Assembly (NCBI RefSeq): GCF_002072215.1
Contig: NZ_JXMW01000010.1
Coordinates: forward strand, 1-64,000
From: Methanobrevibacter arboriphilus JCM 13429 = DSM 1125
Lineage (GTDB): Archaea > Methanobacteriota > Methanobacteria > Methanobacteriales > Methanobacteriaceae
Direction: 5' to 3'
Length of the DNA: 64,000 nt
Shown one piece after another: positions 18,358 through 28,608 of the stretch. How positions within the stretch are numbered: the stretch's first letter is position 1; each line of letters opens with the position of its first letter. The translations under genes were made by a program, and so were the position numbers. The notes under the pieces are model-generated. The model did not search any database and was not told where the DNA came from. It was given only the letters and a program-made list of their open reading frames with translations.

Positions 18358-19410
18358 TTATTTTAGCATAGAATATTTCAATAAAGTATCTTCTTTAATA
18401 TCTACTTTTGATTTTTTTCCTAGGACTTTATCTAATTCAATAGGAGATATCCCAGTTCCAGGGCGTTTAAATGTTAACATAGATTCATTTATAACTTCAC
18501 CAGCTAATATATCCTGATTAGCTACAATAGAACGCCTAGCTTGTTTTCTAGACTCTCCTTCACATTCAAGAGGAATCTTATCATAACGGCCATTTATCAA
18601 TTTTATAAACTCTATATTTTCTTTAAATTTCTTTATATCCTTAGGATTCATTGCATGATAATGATCATTTCCTTTTAAAGTTTTATCAAGAGTATAATGT
18701 TTTTCTATTATATTAGCACCATATAAATATGCAGTTGTAAGAACAAGCATTTTATCATCAGGACGAGTATGATCAGAAAAACCAATATCATAATCTTTGA
18801 AATTATCTTTAAGATATTTAATCATTAAAAGATTTGAATCTTCATATTCAGTTGGATAGGATAATACACAATGCATTAAGCCAATTTTTTTATTTCCCTC
18901 ATTTTCAATAGTTTTGATAGCTAATTTAACTTCTTCTATCGTAGCTGCCCCTGTTGATAATATAACAGGTTTCTGTTTTTTAGCTATAGCCCTAATGAAA
19001 GGAATATTTGTAAGGTCAGATGAAGATATCTTATAAGTATCCATTATTTCATCAAGATATTCGATAGAATCAAAATCAAAAGGGGTTGATAAGAATAATA
19101 TTCCTAGTTCATTACAATATTTTGCAAGCTCTATATATTCCTCTTTTCCAAAGCTATCAAATTTTTTGAATAATTCATATTGAGAAGTGGTTGGTTCTTC
19201 ACCAGTATCCCAATAAGATGGAGAATTTTTTGAAGCTATGGTATCTGCCTTATAACTTTGAAACTTAACAGCGTCTGCTCCAGCTAATTTAGCTTCTTTA
19301 ATCATTAATTTAGCTGCATCCATGTTAGAAATATCTTCTTTTTGAGCAATATCATAATAATTTACACCGATTTCAGCTATTAAAAATGGTTTTTTTTGGA
19401 ATATATTCAT
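18358..19410 (-). CDS. neuB: N-acetylneuraminate/legionaminate synthase (NeuB family)
   Basis: 350 residues, the usual NeuB length. The N-terminal TIM-barrel domain contains FLIAEIGVNY, AGADAVKFQSYKADT, FLSTPFD, YKISSSDLTN, ILSTGAAT, HCVLSYPT and GFSDHT, all NeuB-family motifs. The C-terminal ~60 residues form the SAF (antifreeze-like) domain (ARRSIVANQDILAGEVI ... MLTFKRPGTGI). The enzyme condenses phosphoenolpyruvate with a six-carbon amino sugar to give a nine-carbon nonulosonic acid. Whether the product is neuraminic, legionaminic or pseudaminic acid cannot be decided, though the PseG-like domain next door points to a diacetamido sugar. Same strand as the CMP-sugar synthase gene. Confidence 0.9.
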   Translation of the reverse strand: MNIFQKKPFLIAEIGVNYYDIAQKEDISNMDAAKLMIKEAKLAGADAVKFQSYKADTIASKNSPSYWDTGEEPTTSQYELFKKFDSFGKEEYIELAKYCNELGILFLSTPFDFDSIEYLDEIMDTYKISSSDLTNIPFIRAIAKKQKPVILSTGAATIEEVKLAIKTIENEGNKKIGLMHCVLSYPTEYEDSNLLMIKYLKDNFKDYDIGFSDHTRPDDKMLVLTTAYLYGANIIEKHYTLDKTLKGNDHYHAMNPKDIKKFKENIEFIKLINGRYDKIPLECEGESRKQARRSIVANQDILAGEVINESMLTFKRPGTGISPIELDKVLGKKSKVDIKEDTLLKYSMLK

Positions 19411-19642
19411 TTAAATCTCCTTTTAATCTATAATATCATATTATTATTTATATTAGTTATTATTCATACTGATATTATATTTATACGAGTTATTATTTAT
19501 ACTGATATTATTTATAGTGTTTATTTATTTATACTGTTTATTAATTAAATTAGTTATTTGATATTTCAAATAGAAATAATATTAGTGTAAATATTATCAA
19601 TAAGAAACAACATTCGTATGAATAATATCCCTCTGAATAACA

Positions 19643-21448
19643 TCAATAAGAAATAATATCAATATGTTTTTTGTACTTATTTTTAACAATACTCATTATA
19701 TTTTCAAAACCATGCTTTAAATCAATATTTAACATTCTTTTATTCATTTCTATTCTTATATTAGTATTATTAATAAGATTTTCCATAGTATCTATTATTT
19801 CCTCTTCATTAATGTCTTTTCCAAGTCCTAGATTTATAAATCCATTTTTAGCATTAGCAAATGTGTGTGTTAATTCTCTATTATTTTGACATAAACAAAT
19901 ACATGGAACTCCAATACTAGCTATTTCATACATTGTTCTTCCAGCAGATGTAAAAATTAAGTCTGCTTTATACATATACTCACTAATATTTTTAACATTC
20001 TCAAATATTTCTACATTAGAATGTTTATTAAATTCATTCTTTATTCCTTTTTTATCTTTATATCCAAGACCTAATATAATAGTAATATTACCATTATATT
20101 TACTATTTAATATAGCATTTAAAGTTTTACGAGTTAGATCATTAGGATCAGTTCCACCAAAAGTTAGAAGAATTTCATTAACACTATCATGTTTTTTAAT
20201 TTCTTTCTGTTTTTGAAAATAAAATTCATCTTTTAAAATATAATACTTATAACCAGAATAAACATTTTTTGAAGGAATTTGATGTTCATATAATGCATCA
20301 AAAACAATATCTGCAACCTTTGCACCATCACCTATATCTTCAAAGTTGATTACAAAATAATTATTTTTCTTCAATAAAGAAATATACTCATAGCTAGTAT
20401 TTAAAATATCATTTATTACAATATCTGGATCATATTCTTTTATTTTTTCCATCAAATCATCATTATAATGTCCATCATCCTTATTATCAATACCAATGCT
20501 GGAATTAATACTATTATCAATATTAGAATTGGAATTAGAATTAAAATTATTAGAGTTGCTAGTATCAGATTTAGAATCAATATGATTTTTAGTAGATTTA
20601 TGAGTTAAATAAGGATAATTATAGCTTTCAATAATCTCAATTCCTAATTTTTTATCTTCGTCTAAAAGGAAAAGAACTTCATGATTAGGTAACTTTGATG
20701 CAATAGCTAATCCTCGATAAATATGCCCAGTACCAATTTCATTAGTTGCATCAGTTTTTATAACGATTCTTTTCTTATTAATTAATCTTTCAGCTACCCA
20801 CCAATCTTCATAATTATCAATATCTATACTCTCATGAGAACTTAATTCAATCAAGTTTATATTTTCCCCCATTCTAGAATTTTCACTTAAAAATTCCCTT
20901 TTTGTTGCGAATATTCCACCAGTTTCCTTAAAAGTCTTTGGAAGATATTGACGATTTACTCTTTCCGCATAAAGAGGATAATATTTTTTTTCTTTATCAT
21001 CAAAACCCCAGTTAAGATGTCTATCATCAACTACACTAATTATAGTATCATTAAAATTATCATAAAGTTTTTCAATTGTTTCATCAATTGTTTCAGTTTT
21101 TAATAGTGGTGAAGTTGGTTGCACAGTTATAATAAAATCAAAAATAGTTTTACAAGACTTTTCTTCAGTTTTAACAGCATCATATATAACAGGATCTAAA
21201 GGTATATCATCAAGAGCTAAATTTCCAGACCTTTTAATGGTTGATGCTCCAAATTTTTCAGCAATAAATTTAATCTCATCATCATCAGTTGTCACAACAA
21301 CCTTATCTACATATTTTGATTTTAATGATGTTTCAATTGAATAAGCTATCAAAGGTTTATTAGCTAATAACCTGATATTTTTTCGAGGAATTCCCTTAGA
21401 ACCTCCTCTTGCAGGAATGATTACAATAATTTTTTTATCATTATACAT
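19643..21448 (-). CDS. CMP-nonulosonate cytidylyltransferase fused to a PseG-like hydrolase domain
   Basis: 601 residues in two parts. Residues 1-225 are NeuA-like: IIPARGGSKGIPRKN (nucleotide binding), VVTTDDDEI, VQPTSPLL. From about 228 a PseG-like part begins VIKTDATNEIGTGHIYRGLA (GxGHxxR motif) and continues with ILLTFGGTDPNDLTRKTL and FTSAGRTMYEIASIGVPCI, as in UDP-sugar hydrolases and GT28-type folds. The first makes CMP-activated sugar and the second releases UDP from a diacetamido-trideoxyhexose before NeuB acts. A Ser/Asn/Asp-rich insertion (NSNNFNSNSNSNIDNS) encoded by short tandem repeats interrupts the PseG-like part. The fusion places two steps of one pathway in one chain. Confidence 0.85.
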   Translation of the reverse strand: MYNDKKIIVIIPARGGSKGIPRKNIRLLANKPLIAYSIETSLKSKYVDKVVVTTDDDEIKFIAEKFGASTIKRSGNLALDDIPLDPVIYDAVKTEEKSCKTIFDFIITVQPTSPLLKTETIDETIEKLYDNFNDTIISVVDDRHLNWGFDDKEKKYYPLYAERVNRQYLPKTFKETGGIFATKREFLSENSRMGENINLIELSSHESIDIDNYEDWWVAERLINKKRIVIKTDATNEIGTGHIYRGLAIASKLPNHEVLFLLDEDKKLGIEIIESYNYPYLTHKSTKNHIDSKSDTSNSNNFNSNSNSNIDNSINSSIGIDNKDDGHYNDDLMEKIKEYDPDIVINDILNTSYEYISLLKKNNYFVINFEDIGDGAKVADIVFDALYEHQIPSKNVYSGYKYYILKDEFYFQKQKEIKKHDSVNEILLTFGGTDPNDLTRKTLNAILNSKYNGNITIILGLGYKDKKGIKNEFNKHSNVEIFENVKNISEYMYKADLIFTSAGRTMYEIASIGVPCICLCQNNRELTHTFANAKNGFINLGLGKDINEEEIIDTMENLINNTNIRIEMNKRMLNIDLKHGFENIMSIVKNKYKKHIDIISY

Positions 21449-21521
21449 CTTATTACCTATGTCTTACTTGCCATTATTAAGCTATATCATATTACTATAT
21501 CTTTTTTATCATTTTTTATCA

Positions 21522-22286
21522 TTACATTAAATTCTGTTCTTTTTTTGTGAAAACTATTGCTGATAATAGTATCATTAATATAGCAAAGAATGAAATTACA
21601 ATTAAGCTTAATTCAATTGGTAATACAGATTCTCCAAGTATTACTCCCCTAAGTGCATCAACCCCATAAGTTAATGGATCTAAATAAACAATGAAATTTA
21701 ACCAACTTGGTAAATCTGTTACAGGGAATAATGCTCCACTTAATAGGAAAATAGGCATTATAACAAAACTCATCACTAAATTAAACCCTTCCATACTATC
21801 CATAAATGATGCTATAAGTAATCCAAGCCCTGAAAATCCAATTGAAATTATAATACTAATTATAGTAGCTCCAATAAATATTAAAGGAGTCATAGGAACT
21901 CCAACTACAAATGATAATAATAAAAGTAACATAGCCTGGATTATTGCACCAGTACTTATTCCTAATGCTTTTCCCAATATTATAGATGTTCTTGAAAGTG
22001 GAGCAACCATTATTTCCTTTAAAAACCCATATTGTTTATCTATTATTATTCCAATTCCAGACATTATACAAGTAAACAATATAGTTTGAGAAATTATTCC
22101 TGGATAAATAAATGCCTCATATCCCCCAGTTGTACCCCCAAGCTTGATTGCACTACCAAGGCCTACACCAAAGACAAGTAGCCATAATAGTGGTGTAAAA
22201 ATAGCTGTAATTATTCTGGATTTGTAACGAACATATCTTTTAGCTTCCCTTAACCAAATTGTATATATTCCCTCAAATTCGCCCAT
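21522..22286 (-). CDS. ABC-2 type transporter permease (DrrB-like)
   Basis: 254 residues with six hydrophobic segments. The N-terminus GIYTIWLREAKRYVRYKSRI and the internal VMPIFLLSGALFPVTDLPSWL are typical of ABC-2 permeases of the DrrB/NodJ type. It follows the ATPase gene with no intervening base, so the two form one exporter. Substrate is unknown. Drug, lipid or glycan export are all possible, and the adjacent sugar locus does not by itself prove a role there because a flippase is already present. Confidence 0.85.
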   Translation of the reverse strand: MGEFEGIYTIWLREAKRYVRYKSRIITAIFTPLLWLLVFGVGLGSAIKLGGTTGGYEAFIYPGIISQTILFTCIMSGIGIIIDKQYGFLKEIMVAPLSRTSIILGKALGISTGAIIQAMLLLLLSFVVGVPMTPLIFIGATIISIIISIGFSGLGLLIASFMDSMEGFNLVMSFVIMPIFLLSGALFPVTDLPSWLNFIVYLDPLTYGVDALRGVILGESVLPIELSLIVISFFAILMILLSAIVFTKKEQNLM

Positions 22287-23243
22287 CTAAACACCCCTCA
22301 TTTTTACACTATCTCCAATCTTACGTCCTGTATACTTGATAAATACTTCTTCAAGGCTTGGATGCTTAAGTTCAATGGAAGTAATCTTAATATTATTATT
22401 ATTAGCTATTTTAACAATTTCTGGAATTAAATCTTCTCCTTTTTCAACTAATAATCTTATCTCATCATCTTTTTTTATTATATCCTTAACAAAAGTCTGA
22501 TTCTCCATAATATCACATAATTTATCAATTTCTGGAGAAATAAGAGTTACAGTATCTGATTTTAATTCAGCTTTAAGGTTTTTTGGATTTCCAGATTTAA
22601 TTATCTCTCCTTGATCTATAATAGATAGATCATCACAAAGATTATCTACTTCTTCAAGATAATGAGTAGTTAAGAGAATAGTAATATCAATAGTATTTTT
22701 AAGATCCTCTATATAATTCCAAATACTTTCTCTTGTTTGAATATCAAGTCCTAATGTAGGTTCATCTAAAAATAGTAATTTAGGATGATGAACAAGGCCT
22801 CTTCCTATTTCAAGCCTTCTTTTCATACCTCCAGAATAATTTTTGGTTTCTTCATCAGCTTTACTACCAAGAGCTATTAATTCAAGAACTTCATCAATTC
22901 TATCTTGTCTTACATCATTAGGAACTCCATAAAGAGCAGCATGCATTTCAAGATGTTCCCTTCCAGTCAATATATCATCAAGAGCCCTTGTTTGAAAAAC
23001 AATACCTATAGATTTTCTAACATCATTAGCTTCTTTTACAATATCATAACCATTTATTTTAGCTGTTCCACTTGTTGGAGCAAGTATAGTACACAACATT
23101 GAAATCAAAGTACTTTTACCTGCACCATTAGGGCCTAAAACTCCATAAACACTATTTCTTGGAACTTTCAGATTTATTGAATTAACAGCTCTAAAGTCAC
23201 CAAAATCCTTTGTTATATTATCTGTTTCAATAATATAGCTCAT
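22287..23243 (-). CDS. ABC transporter ATP-binding protein (DrrA-like)
   Basis: 318 residues. Walker A GPNGAGKST, Q-loop QTRAL, signature YSGGMKRRLEIGRGL, Walker B LLFLDEPTLGLD and switch TTHYLEE are all intact, so it should be an active ATPase. The C-terminal ~80 residues form the accessory domain typical of daunorubicin-resistance type ATPases (LEEVFIKYTGRKI near the end). It is the first gene of the ABC pair and the most upstream gene of a minus-strand series running down to the flippase. A 230-base gap downstream of neuA suggests more than one transcript. Confidence 0.9.
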   Translation of the reverse strand: MSYIIETDNITKDFGDFRAVNSINLKVPRNSVYGVLGPNGAGKSTLISMLCTILAPTSGTAKINGYDIVKEANDVRKSIGIVFQTRALDDILTGREHLEMHAALYGVPNDVRQDRIDEVLELIALGSKADEETKNYSGGMKRRLEIGRGLVHHPKLLFLDEPTLGLDIQTRESIWNYIEDLKNTIDITILLTTHYLEEVDNLCDDLSIIDQGEIIKSGNPKNLKAELKSDTVTLISPEIDKLCDIMENQTFVKDIIKKDDEIRLLVEKGEDLIPEIVKIANNNNIKITSIELKHPSLEEVFIKYTGRKIGDSVKMRGV

Positions 23244-23339
23244 TAAGACACCTTCCTAATTTTTATTCGACATATTGTATTATTAATAATATTCTATTAT
23301 TAATATTAATCAAGAATTAATATTAATCAAAAAAGTTAA

Positions 23340-23475
23340 CATATAATATAAATTTAATAATAAAGTTAATAATGAATTTAATAATAAATTTAATAATAGC
23401 TTAATAATAATTTTAATAGTAAACTTAATAATATATTTAATAATAAATTTAATAATAAATTTAATAACGAATATT
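23340..23475. repeat. AT-only simple repeats between the ABC operon and hypD
   Basis: TTTAATAATAAA and close variants are repeated about ten times. The rest of the ~690-base divergent intergenic region is AT-rich without a recognisable gene and must hold the promoters of both flanking operons. Confidence 0.75.
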
Positions 23476-23942
23476 TATTACATGTTTTATTCAATCTATT
23501 TTTGTTTTAACTATTTATTATAATTATAGTTAAATATTATTATATTCTAAGTGAAGTCAATGATTTTTTTATCAGTACAGATATTTTAATTTTTAAAAAA
23601 TATTAAAAATATTAAAAGTATTAAAAGTATTAGAAATATTAAAAATGTTAGAAATGTCAAAAATATATATTAAAACAATATGTTGAAGTACTTATATTAT
23701 TATTTTACTTATATTTTCTGAAAAGTAATGTTTAATAATGTAGTTCAATATACTATTAAAAAAAATAAGATTTTGCTTGATTATACAAAATAAAATTTAG
23801 ATTATTACAAAAAAAGTTTAGATTAATATAAATAAATTTAAGAATGTTAAAATTTAAGAATACTATAAATAAACTTTAAATATTATAAATAAACTTTAAT
23901 ATACTATAAATATCATTTTTATATCTTTTGTAGGTGTTAATA

Positions 23943-24998
23943 ATGAGTGGGATGAAAGATATTTCTAAAGAATTAATAAAAAGAATTGAAAAATTAAAAA
24001 CTCCTATTAAAATTATGCATGTTTGCGGTTCTCATGAACACACAATAATGGAAAATGGACTTAGAACTCTTCTTCCAAAGGAAGTTGAAGTTGTTGCAGG
24101 TCCAGGTTGTCCTGTTTGTTGTGTTCCTTCTCGTGAAATCGATGAAAGTCTTGAGCTTATTGATAAAGGAGTGACAATAGCTACTTTTGGAGATATGTTA
24201 AGAGTTCCTGGATCTGAAAGATCATTAGCTGATGCAAAAGCTGAAGGTGCAGATGTTCGGATTGTTTATGGAATAAATAATGCTGTTGAATTAGCTCAAA
24301 AAATTGATAATGAAGTTGTTTTTATTGCAGCAGGATTTGAAACAACAGCTCCAACTACAGCTTCAGAAATATTAAATAAACCTCCAGAAAACTTTTCAGT
24401 ACTATCATCCCATAGAATGATACCCCCAGCTCTTGAATTTTTAATCGAATCTGGACAAACAAACTTAGATGCATTAATAGAACCAGGACACGTTTGTACA
24501 ATTATAGGTACAAAACCATTTGAAAAATTTTCTACTAAATACAATATTCCACAAGCTGTTGCTGGGTTCAATCCATTAGATATTTTAATGGCAGTTTATA
24601 TGATACTTAGGCAAGTAAATAAGGGAGAAGCTAAAATAGACAATGAGTATAATAGAGCAGTTCGTGAAGAAGGAAATTTACTTGCTCAAAAAGTTATTGG
24701 TGAAGTATTTGATATTACAAGCCGTGAATGGAGAGGTTTTCCAAAAATTCCAAATTCTGTAATGGAAATTAAAAATGAGTTTTCAGAATATAATGCTAGA
24801 GAAAAATTTGATATTGAAGTTAAGGATGTTAAAGAAGCTCCAACAGGTTGTATTTGTGGGCCAATTTTAAGAGGTGTTGCAAGACCAGAGGATTGTAAAC
24901 TATTTAGAACTGAATGTAATCCTATGAATCCAATTGGTGCTTGTATGGTTAGTAAAGAGGGTACTTGTAATATAGCCCATAGATATGGTACATTATAA
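23943..24998 (+). CDS. hypD: Hydrogenase maturation protein HypD
   Basis: 351 residues. HypD works with HypC to build the Fe(CN)2CO group of [NiFe] hydrogenases, which methanogens need for H2 use. Conserved motifs are MHVCGSHEHT, VAGPGCPVCCVP (iron ligands), AGFETTAPTTA, SSHRMIPPA, EPGHVCTIIG and the C-terminal [4Fe-4S] region CICGPILRG..RPEDCKLF..ECNP..PIGACM. The longest frame begins with GTG at 23934, but AGGTG at 23932-23936 is an ideal Shine-Dalgarno for the ATG nine bases further on, which is preferred. First of four plus-strand housekeeping genes. Confidence 0.95.
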   Translation: MSGMKDISKELIKRIEKLKTPIKIMHVCGSHEHTIMENGLRTLLPKEVEVVAGPGCPVCCVPSREIDESLELIDKGVTIATFGDMLRVPGSERSLADAKAEGADVRIVYGINNAVELAQKIDNEVVFIAAGFETTAPTTASEILNKPPENFSVLSSHRMIPPALEFLIESGQTNLDALIEPGHVCTIIGTKPFEKFSTKYNIPQAVAGFNPLDILMAVYMILRQVNKGEAKIDNEYNRAVREEGNLLAQKVIGEVFDITSREWRGFPKIPNSVMEIKNEFSEYNAREKFDIEVKDVKEAPTGCICGPILRGVARPEDCKLFRTECNPMNPIGACMVSKEGTCNIAHRYGTL

Positions 24999-25039
24999 TA
25001 TCAAAATAATATGGTTATTAATAACATTGGAATGATTTA

Positions 25040-25774
25040 ATGAATACAAAAAAAATAAAAGCTATTGCTGTGGATATTGACGGAACTATTACAGATAGCG
25101 ATAGAAGAATTTGTATAAGTGCTATTGAAGCTATAAGAGCTGCTGAGAAGATTGGAATCCCTACAATAATTGTTACAGGAAATATTTTCTTTTATGCAAC
25201 TGCAACTGCAACTCTAATTGGTACTACTGGAGGAATAGTAGCTGAAAATGGAGGAGTAATCTCTGAAATAGATTCTGAAGGTATTGAAAAAATAAAAGTA
25301 CTTGGAAATTTTCAAAAAACTGCAAAGGCTTTTGAATATTTAAACTCAGAAGTCAAAAATAAATATAAGGATTATGAACTTAAAAAAGTTGATGATTCTG
25401 AAAGTAGGCTCTCTGAAATCGCAATTTATAGAACTATTGATGAAGAAATTCTAAAAAATATACTCAAGGAATCTCCAGAGGAATTTAGTGTTGAAATTTA
25501 TGATACACAATTTGCAATTCATATAACTGATATAAATGTTAATAAGGGATCTTCTTTAGAAACTGTAGCTAAAAAATCTGGTTTCCACGTCAATGAGATA
25601 ATGGCTATAGGTGATAGTGAAAATGACATTGAATTTTTAAAAGTTTGTGGACTTAAGGTAGCTGTAGCAAATGCAGATAAGATTTTAAAAGAAACAGCAG
25701 ACTATGTTTGTAAAAATGAATATGGTGATGGTGTTAAAGAAGCTATTGAAAAATTCATCTTAAAAGGAAATTAA
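25040..25774 (+). CDS. Archaeal phosphoglycolate phosphatase (HAD superfamily)
   Basis: 244 residues. HAD motif I VDIDGTITDSDRRI is near the N-terminus, motif II IVTGN follows, and motifs III/IV are the K (NVNKGSSLE) and AIGDSENDIEFL. This is the Cof-like layout with a C2 cap, as in archaeal phosphoglycolate phosphatases (TA0175 type), which dephosphorylate 2-phosphoglycolate. It starts 41 bases after hypD on the same strand. Substrate is assigned by family resemblance only, and a sugar-phosphate phosphatase role remains possible. Confidence 0.8.
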   Translation: MNTKKIKAIAVDIDGTITDSDRRICISAIEAIRAAEKIGIPTIIVTGNIFFYATATATLIGTTGGIVAENGGVISEIDSEGIEKIKVLGNFQKTAKAFEYLNSEVKNKYKDYELKKVDDSESRLSEIAIYRTIDEEILKNILKESPEEFSVEIYDTQFAIHITDINVNKGSSLETVAKKSGFHVNEIMAIGDSENDIEFLKVCGLKVAVANADKILKETADYVCKNEYGDGVKEAIEKFILKGN

Positions 25775-25826
25775 TTTATAATTAAGTTTTAATATTTTAG
25801 TAATTTATGTATAAACAGGGATTTTT

Positions 25827-27155
25827 ATGTTATTTGAAATATCAGAAAAAGCAGAAAAAGAAATATCAAAATATTCTGATGATTATGAAATTTATTTAGA
25901 ATTAGAAAAAGTTTTGCAATTAGATGCTCAAAAAAATGATCTTAGTTTTGCTAAAGAAGAAATAAATGTAGGAATTGGGATTAGAATAATATCTGAGAAT
26001 AAATTAGGATTTGCCTATAGTTCAGATATAAATAAAATAGAAGATGTTGCTAAAAAAGCTTATCTAAATTCAAAACTTAATGAAGCTGATGAAAATTTTT
26101 GTTTTGCTCAAAAAACAAAATTAGATAATGTTAAGAATATTTATGATTCTAAATTTGAAAAACTAGATGTTACTGAGGCAAGTGAATTTTTAGAATCTAT
26201 TTTAGAAACTTGTGTAGAAAATAATTGTGAGCCTACCTCTGGTAGTTTTGCAGCATCTCTTGAGAATAATCTAATTACTAACTCTAATGGAGTTTCAGCA
26301 TTTAACAAGTTTACTGATTTTTCAGCTTTTGTATCTATTAATGCTGAAAAAAATGGTGAAAAATCTACTGCTTATGATAGTATTTCTTCTTGTAATTTTG
26401 ATCTTGATGGTGAAAAATTAGCTAATGAAACATGTAAAGTTGCAAAAGATTCAATTGGAGGAGTTAATGTTGAAACTAAAGATAATAAAGTTATTTTAGA
26501 TTATCGTGGGGCAGTTGGTCTTCTTAGCACTTTTATAAATGCTTTCAATGCAGATAATGTTCAAAGAGGTAGATCCATTCTTAAAGATAAGATTGAAAAA
26601 CCTATTGTTGATACCAATATTTCTATATATGATGATGGAACTCTTGAAGGAGGATTAAACTCATCTATATCAGACAGTGAAGGAGTCAAAACAGAAAAAA
26701 CCTGTTTAGTTGAAGATGGAATTTTAAAAGGTTTTATTTACGATATTTACACTGCTAAGAAGGAAAATTCTAATAAAAACGGTGCTGATGATATAAAAAG
26801 CACAGCTAATGGATTTAGAGGATCTTATGCAGGCACTCCTTCTGTTTCCCCTTCAAATATCATATTTGATTTTAAAGAACAAGTTGATATTTCTGAAATT
26901 GAGAATGGTTTTTTAGCTACTGATGTTTTAGGTGCTCATACAGCTAATCCTATATCTGGTGATTTTTCAGTTGAAGCTAATAATGCATTTTTGATAGATA
27001 ATGGTGAAATTTCAAAACCAGTGAAAAAGGCAATGATTTCTGGAAATATTTTCCAAGCATTATCTGATTGTAATGGAGTTAAAAGTGAGTTGAGACAGTA
27101 TGGGTCTTTTTTAATTCCTAAAATATTATTTAATAATTTAAGAGTGGTTGGATAG
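25827..27155 (+). CDS. TldD/PmbA-family protein (TldE-like)
   Basis: 442 residues. The family architecture is visible: the N-terminal domain has IGIRIISENKLGFAYSSD, and the C-terminal half contains VILDYRGAVGLLSTFINAF, TCLVEDGILKGFIYD, GANPISGDFSVEANNAFLI-like text (TANPISGDFSVEANNA) and MISGNIFQAL. The HExxxH zinc motif of TldD is absent where expected, which fits the TldE/PmbA partner that lacks the metal site. TldD/TldE act together in peptide maturation or degradation. A TldD partner is not in the window. Confidence 0.85.
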   Translation: MLFEISEKAEKEISKYSDDYEIYLELEKVLQLDAQKNDLSFAKEEINVGIGIRIISENKLGFAYSSDINKIEDVAKKAYLNSKLNEADENFCFAQKTKLDNVKNIYDSKFEKLDVTEASEFLESILETCVENNCEPTSGSFAASLENNLITNSNGVSAFNKFTDFSAFVSINAEKNGEKSTAYDSISSCNFDLDGEKLANETCKVAKDSIGGVNVETKDNKVILDYRGAVGLLSTFINAFNADNVQRGRSILKDKIEKPIVDTNISIYDDGTLEGGLNSSISDSEGVKTEKTCLVEDGILKGFIYDIYTAKKENSNKNGADDIKSTANGFRGSYAGTPSVSPSNIIFDFKEQVDISEIENGFLATDVLGAHTANPISGDFSVEANNAFLIDNGEISKPVKKAMISGNIFQALSDCNGVKSELRQYGSFLIPKILFNNLRVVG

Positions 27156-27203
27156 TCTAATATTATTAAATAATTGTTTTAATAGATTTTTTAATATCTA
27201 TTT

Positions 27204-27395
27204 GTTTTGATAATTTGTTTTAATGGATATTTATTTTAATAATTATCTGTTTTAGTAATTATCTATGTTAATAATCCTATGTTAATATATTATGTTTTAA
27301 TAATTATCTATGTTAATAATCCTATGTTAATGATTATATGTTTTAATAATTATCTATTCTAATAGTTACTTGTTTTAATAGCTACTTACTTTAAT
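27204..27395. repeat. 45-bp degenerate tandem repeats upstream of SepCysS
   Basis: Units beginning GTTTTAATAATTATCTATGT start at about 27249, 27294 and 27340, with weaker copies on either side. The first two are nearly identical over 37 bases (also containing TAATAATCCTATGTTAAT). No gene is present in this gap. Confidence 0.75.
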
Positions 27396-27430
27396 TGTTA
27401 ATTGACTAACTGAATAGTATTGAAGGTGAG

Positions 27431-28573
27431 ATGATGGAATGTAATGATTATAATATTACAAGAGATTTAGAAAGAAAAAATCTTAATTTAAATCCTCTTC
27501 AAAGAGGAGGCGTTCTCCCAAGAGAAGCTAGAGAGGCATTACACGATTTTGGAGACGGTTATAGTGTTTGTGATTATTGTAGTGGAAGATTAGATGAAAT
27601 AGCTAAACCTTCAATATCTGGCTTCTTAGAAGATTTATCTAAATTTATAAAGGTTGATGATGTTAGAACAACACATGGGGCCCGTGAAAGTAAATTCATA
27701 GTTATGCATAGTATATGTGAACCTGGTGATATTATTGTAGTTGATGGTAATGCTCATTACACAACCCATTTAGCTGCTGAAAGAGCAGGTCTTGAAATTA
27801 TTGAGGTTCCTAACTCGGAGTATCCTGAATTTAGAGTTGACATGGATGTTTATGAAGAAACTCTTAAAAACTCTATTGATGAATATGGTGAAATAAAGCT
27901 AGCAGTACTTACTCATGTTGATGGAGATTATGGTAATCTAACCGATGCAAAATCTTTTGGTAATTTTTGTAATAAGTTAAATGTTCCCTCACTTTTAAAC
28001 TGTGCATATTCTATGGGAAGACTTCCAATAGATGTTAATGGTTGGAACATTGATTTTGTTGTTGGTAGTGGACATAAAAGTATGGCTGCTTCTGGACCTA
28101 TAGGTGTGCTTGGAATGAAGCATGAATGGGCAGAAACATTATTAAAACGCTCACCAAGGCATACCAAAAAAGAAGTTGAAATGTTAGGGTGTACAAGTAG
28201 AGGTGCACCAATAGCTACTTTAATGGCGTCTCTTCCACATGTAGTAAACCGTGTGAAGAATTGGAATGAAGAAGTAGAATTATCTAGGTCATTTGTAGCT
28301 AATCTTGAAGAGATTGAAGGAATCACACAACTTGGAATAAAACCAACAAATCATGACCTTGTGAGATTTGATACTCCTATTTTACATGAAATATCAAAAA
28401 TACATCCAAGAAAAGGATTTTTTTTATATGAAGAATTAAAATCAAGGAATATAGTAGGTATAAAAAGAGGACAGACAGAATGGTTTAAATGTAGTACCTA
28501 TGGAATGAGTAAAAATCAAAGAGATTATATTGCAGATTCTTTTAAAGAAATTGTTGAAAAATTCGCCAAATAA
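27431..28573 (+). CDS. pscS: O-phosphoseryl-tRNA(Cys):cysteinyl-tRNA synthase (SepCysS)
   Basis: 380 residues. PLP enzyme converting phosphoserine on tRNA(Cys) to cysteine, the second step of the indirect route after SepRS. Diagnostic features are [15 protein letters not shown], the active-site cysteines in SVCDYCSG (about 47 and 50) and in [10 protein letters not shown], the PLP lysine in [14 protein letters not shown], and [14 protein letters not shown]. Length is as in characterised SepCysS. Two adjacent ATGs follow GGTGAG, and the second may be the true start. It suggests that the organism makes at least part of its Cys-tRNA indirectly. Confidence 0.92.
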   Translation: MMECNDYNITRDLERKNLNLNPLQRGGVLPREAREALHDFGDGYSVCDYCSGRLDEIAKPSISGFLEDLSKFIKVDDVRTTHGARESKFIVMHSICEPGDIIVVDGNAHYTTHLAAERAGLEIIEVPNSEYPEFRVDMDVYEETLKNSIDEYGEIKLAVLTHVDGDYGNLTDAKSFGNFCNKLNVPSLLNCAYSMGRLPIDVNGWNIDFVVGSGHKSMAASGPIGVLGMKHEWAETLLKRSPRHTKKEVEMLGCTSRGAPIATLMASLPHVVNRVKNWNEEVELSRSFVANLEEIEGITQLGIKPTNHDLVRFDTPILHEISKIHPRKGFFLYEELKSRNIVGIKRGQTEWFKCSTYGMSKNQRDYIADSFKEIVEKFAK

Positions 28574-28608
28574 TAATTATATTACTATTTTTTGAGAAGT
28601 GTAATAAA

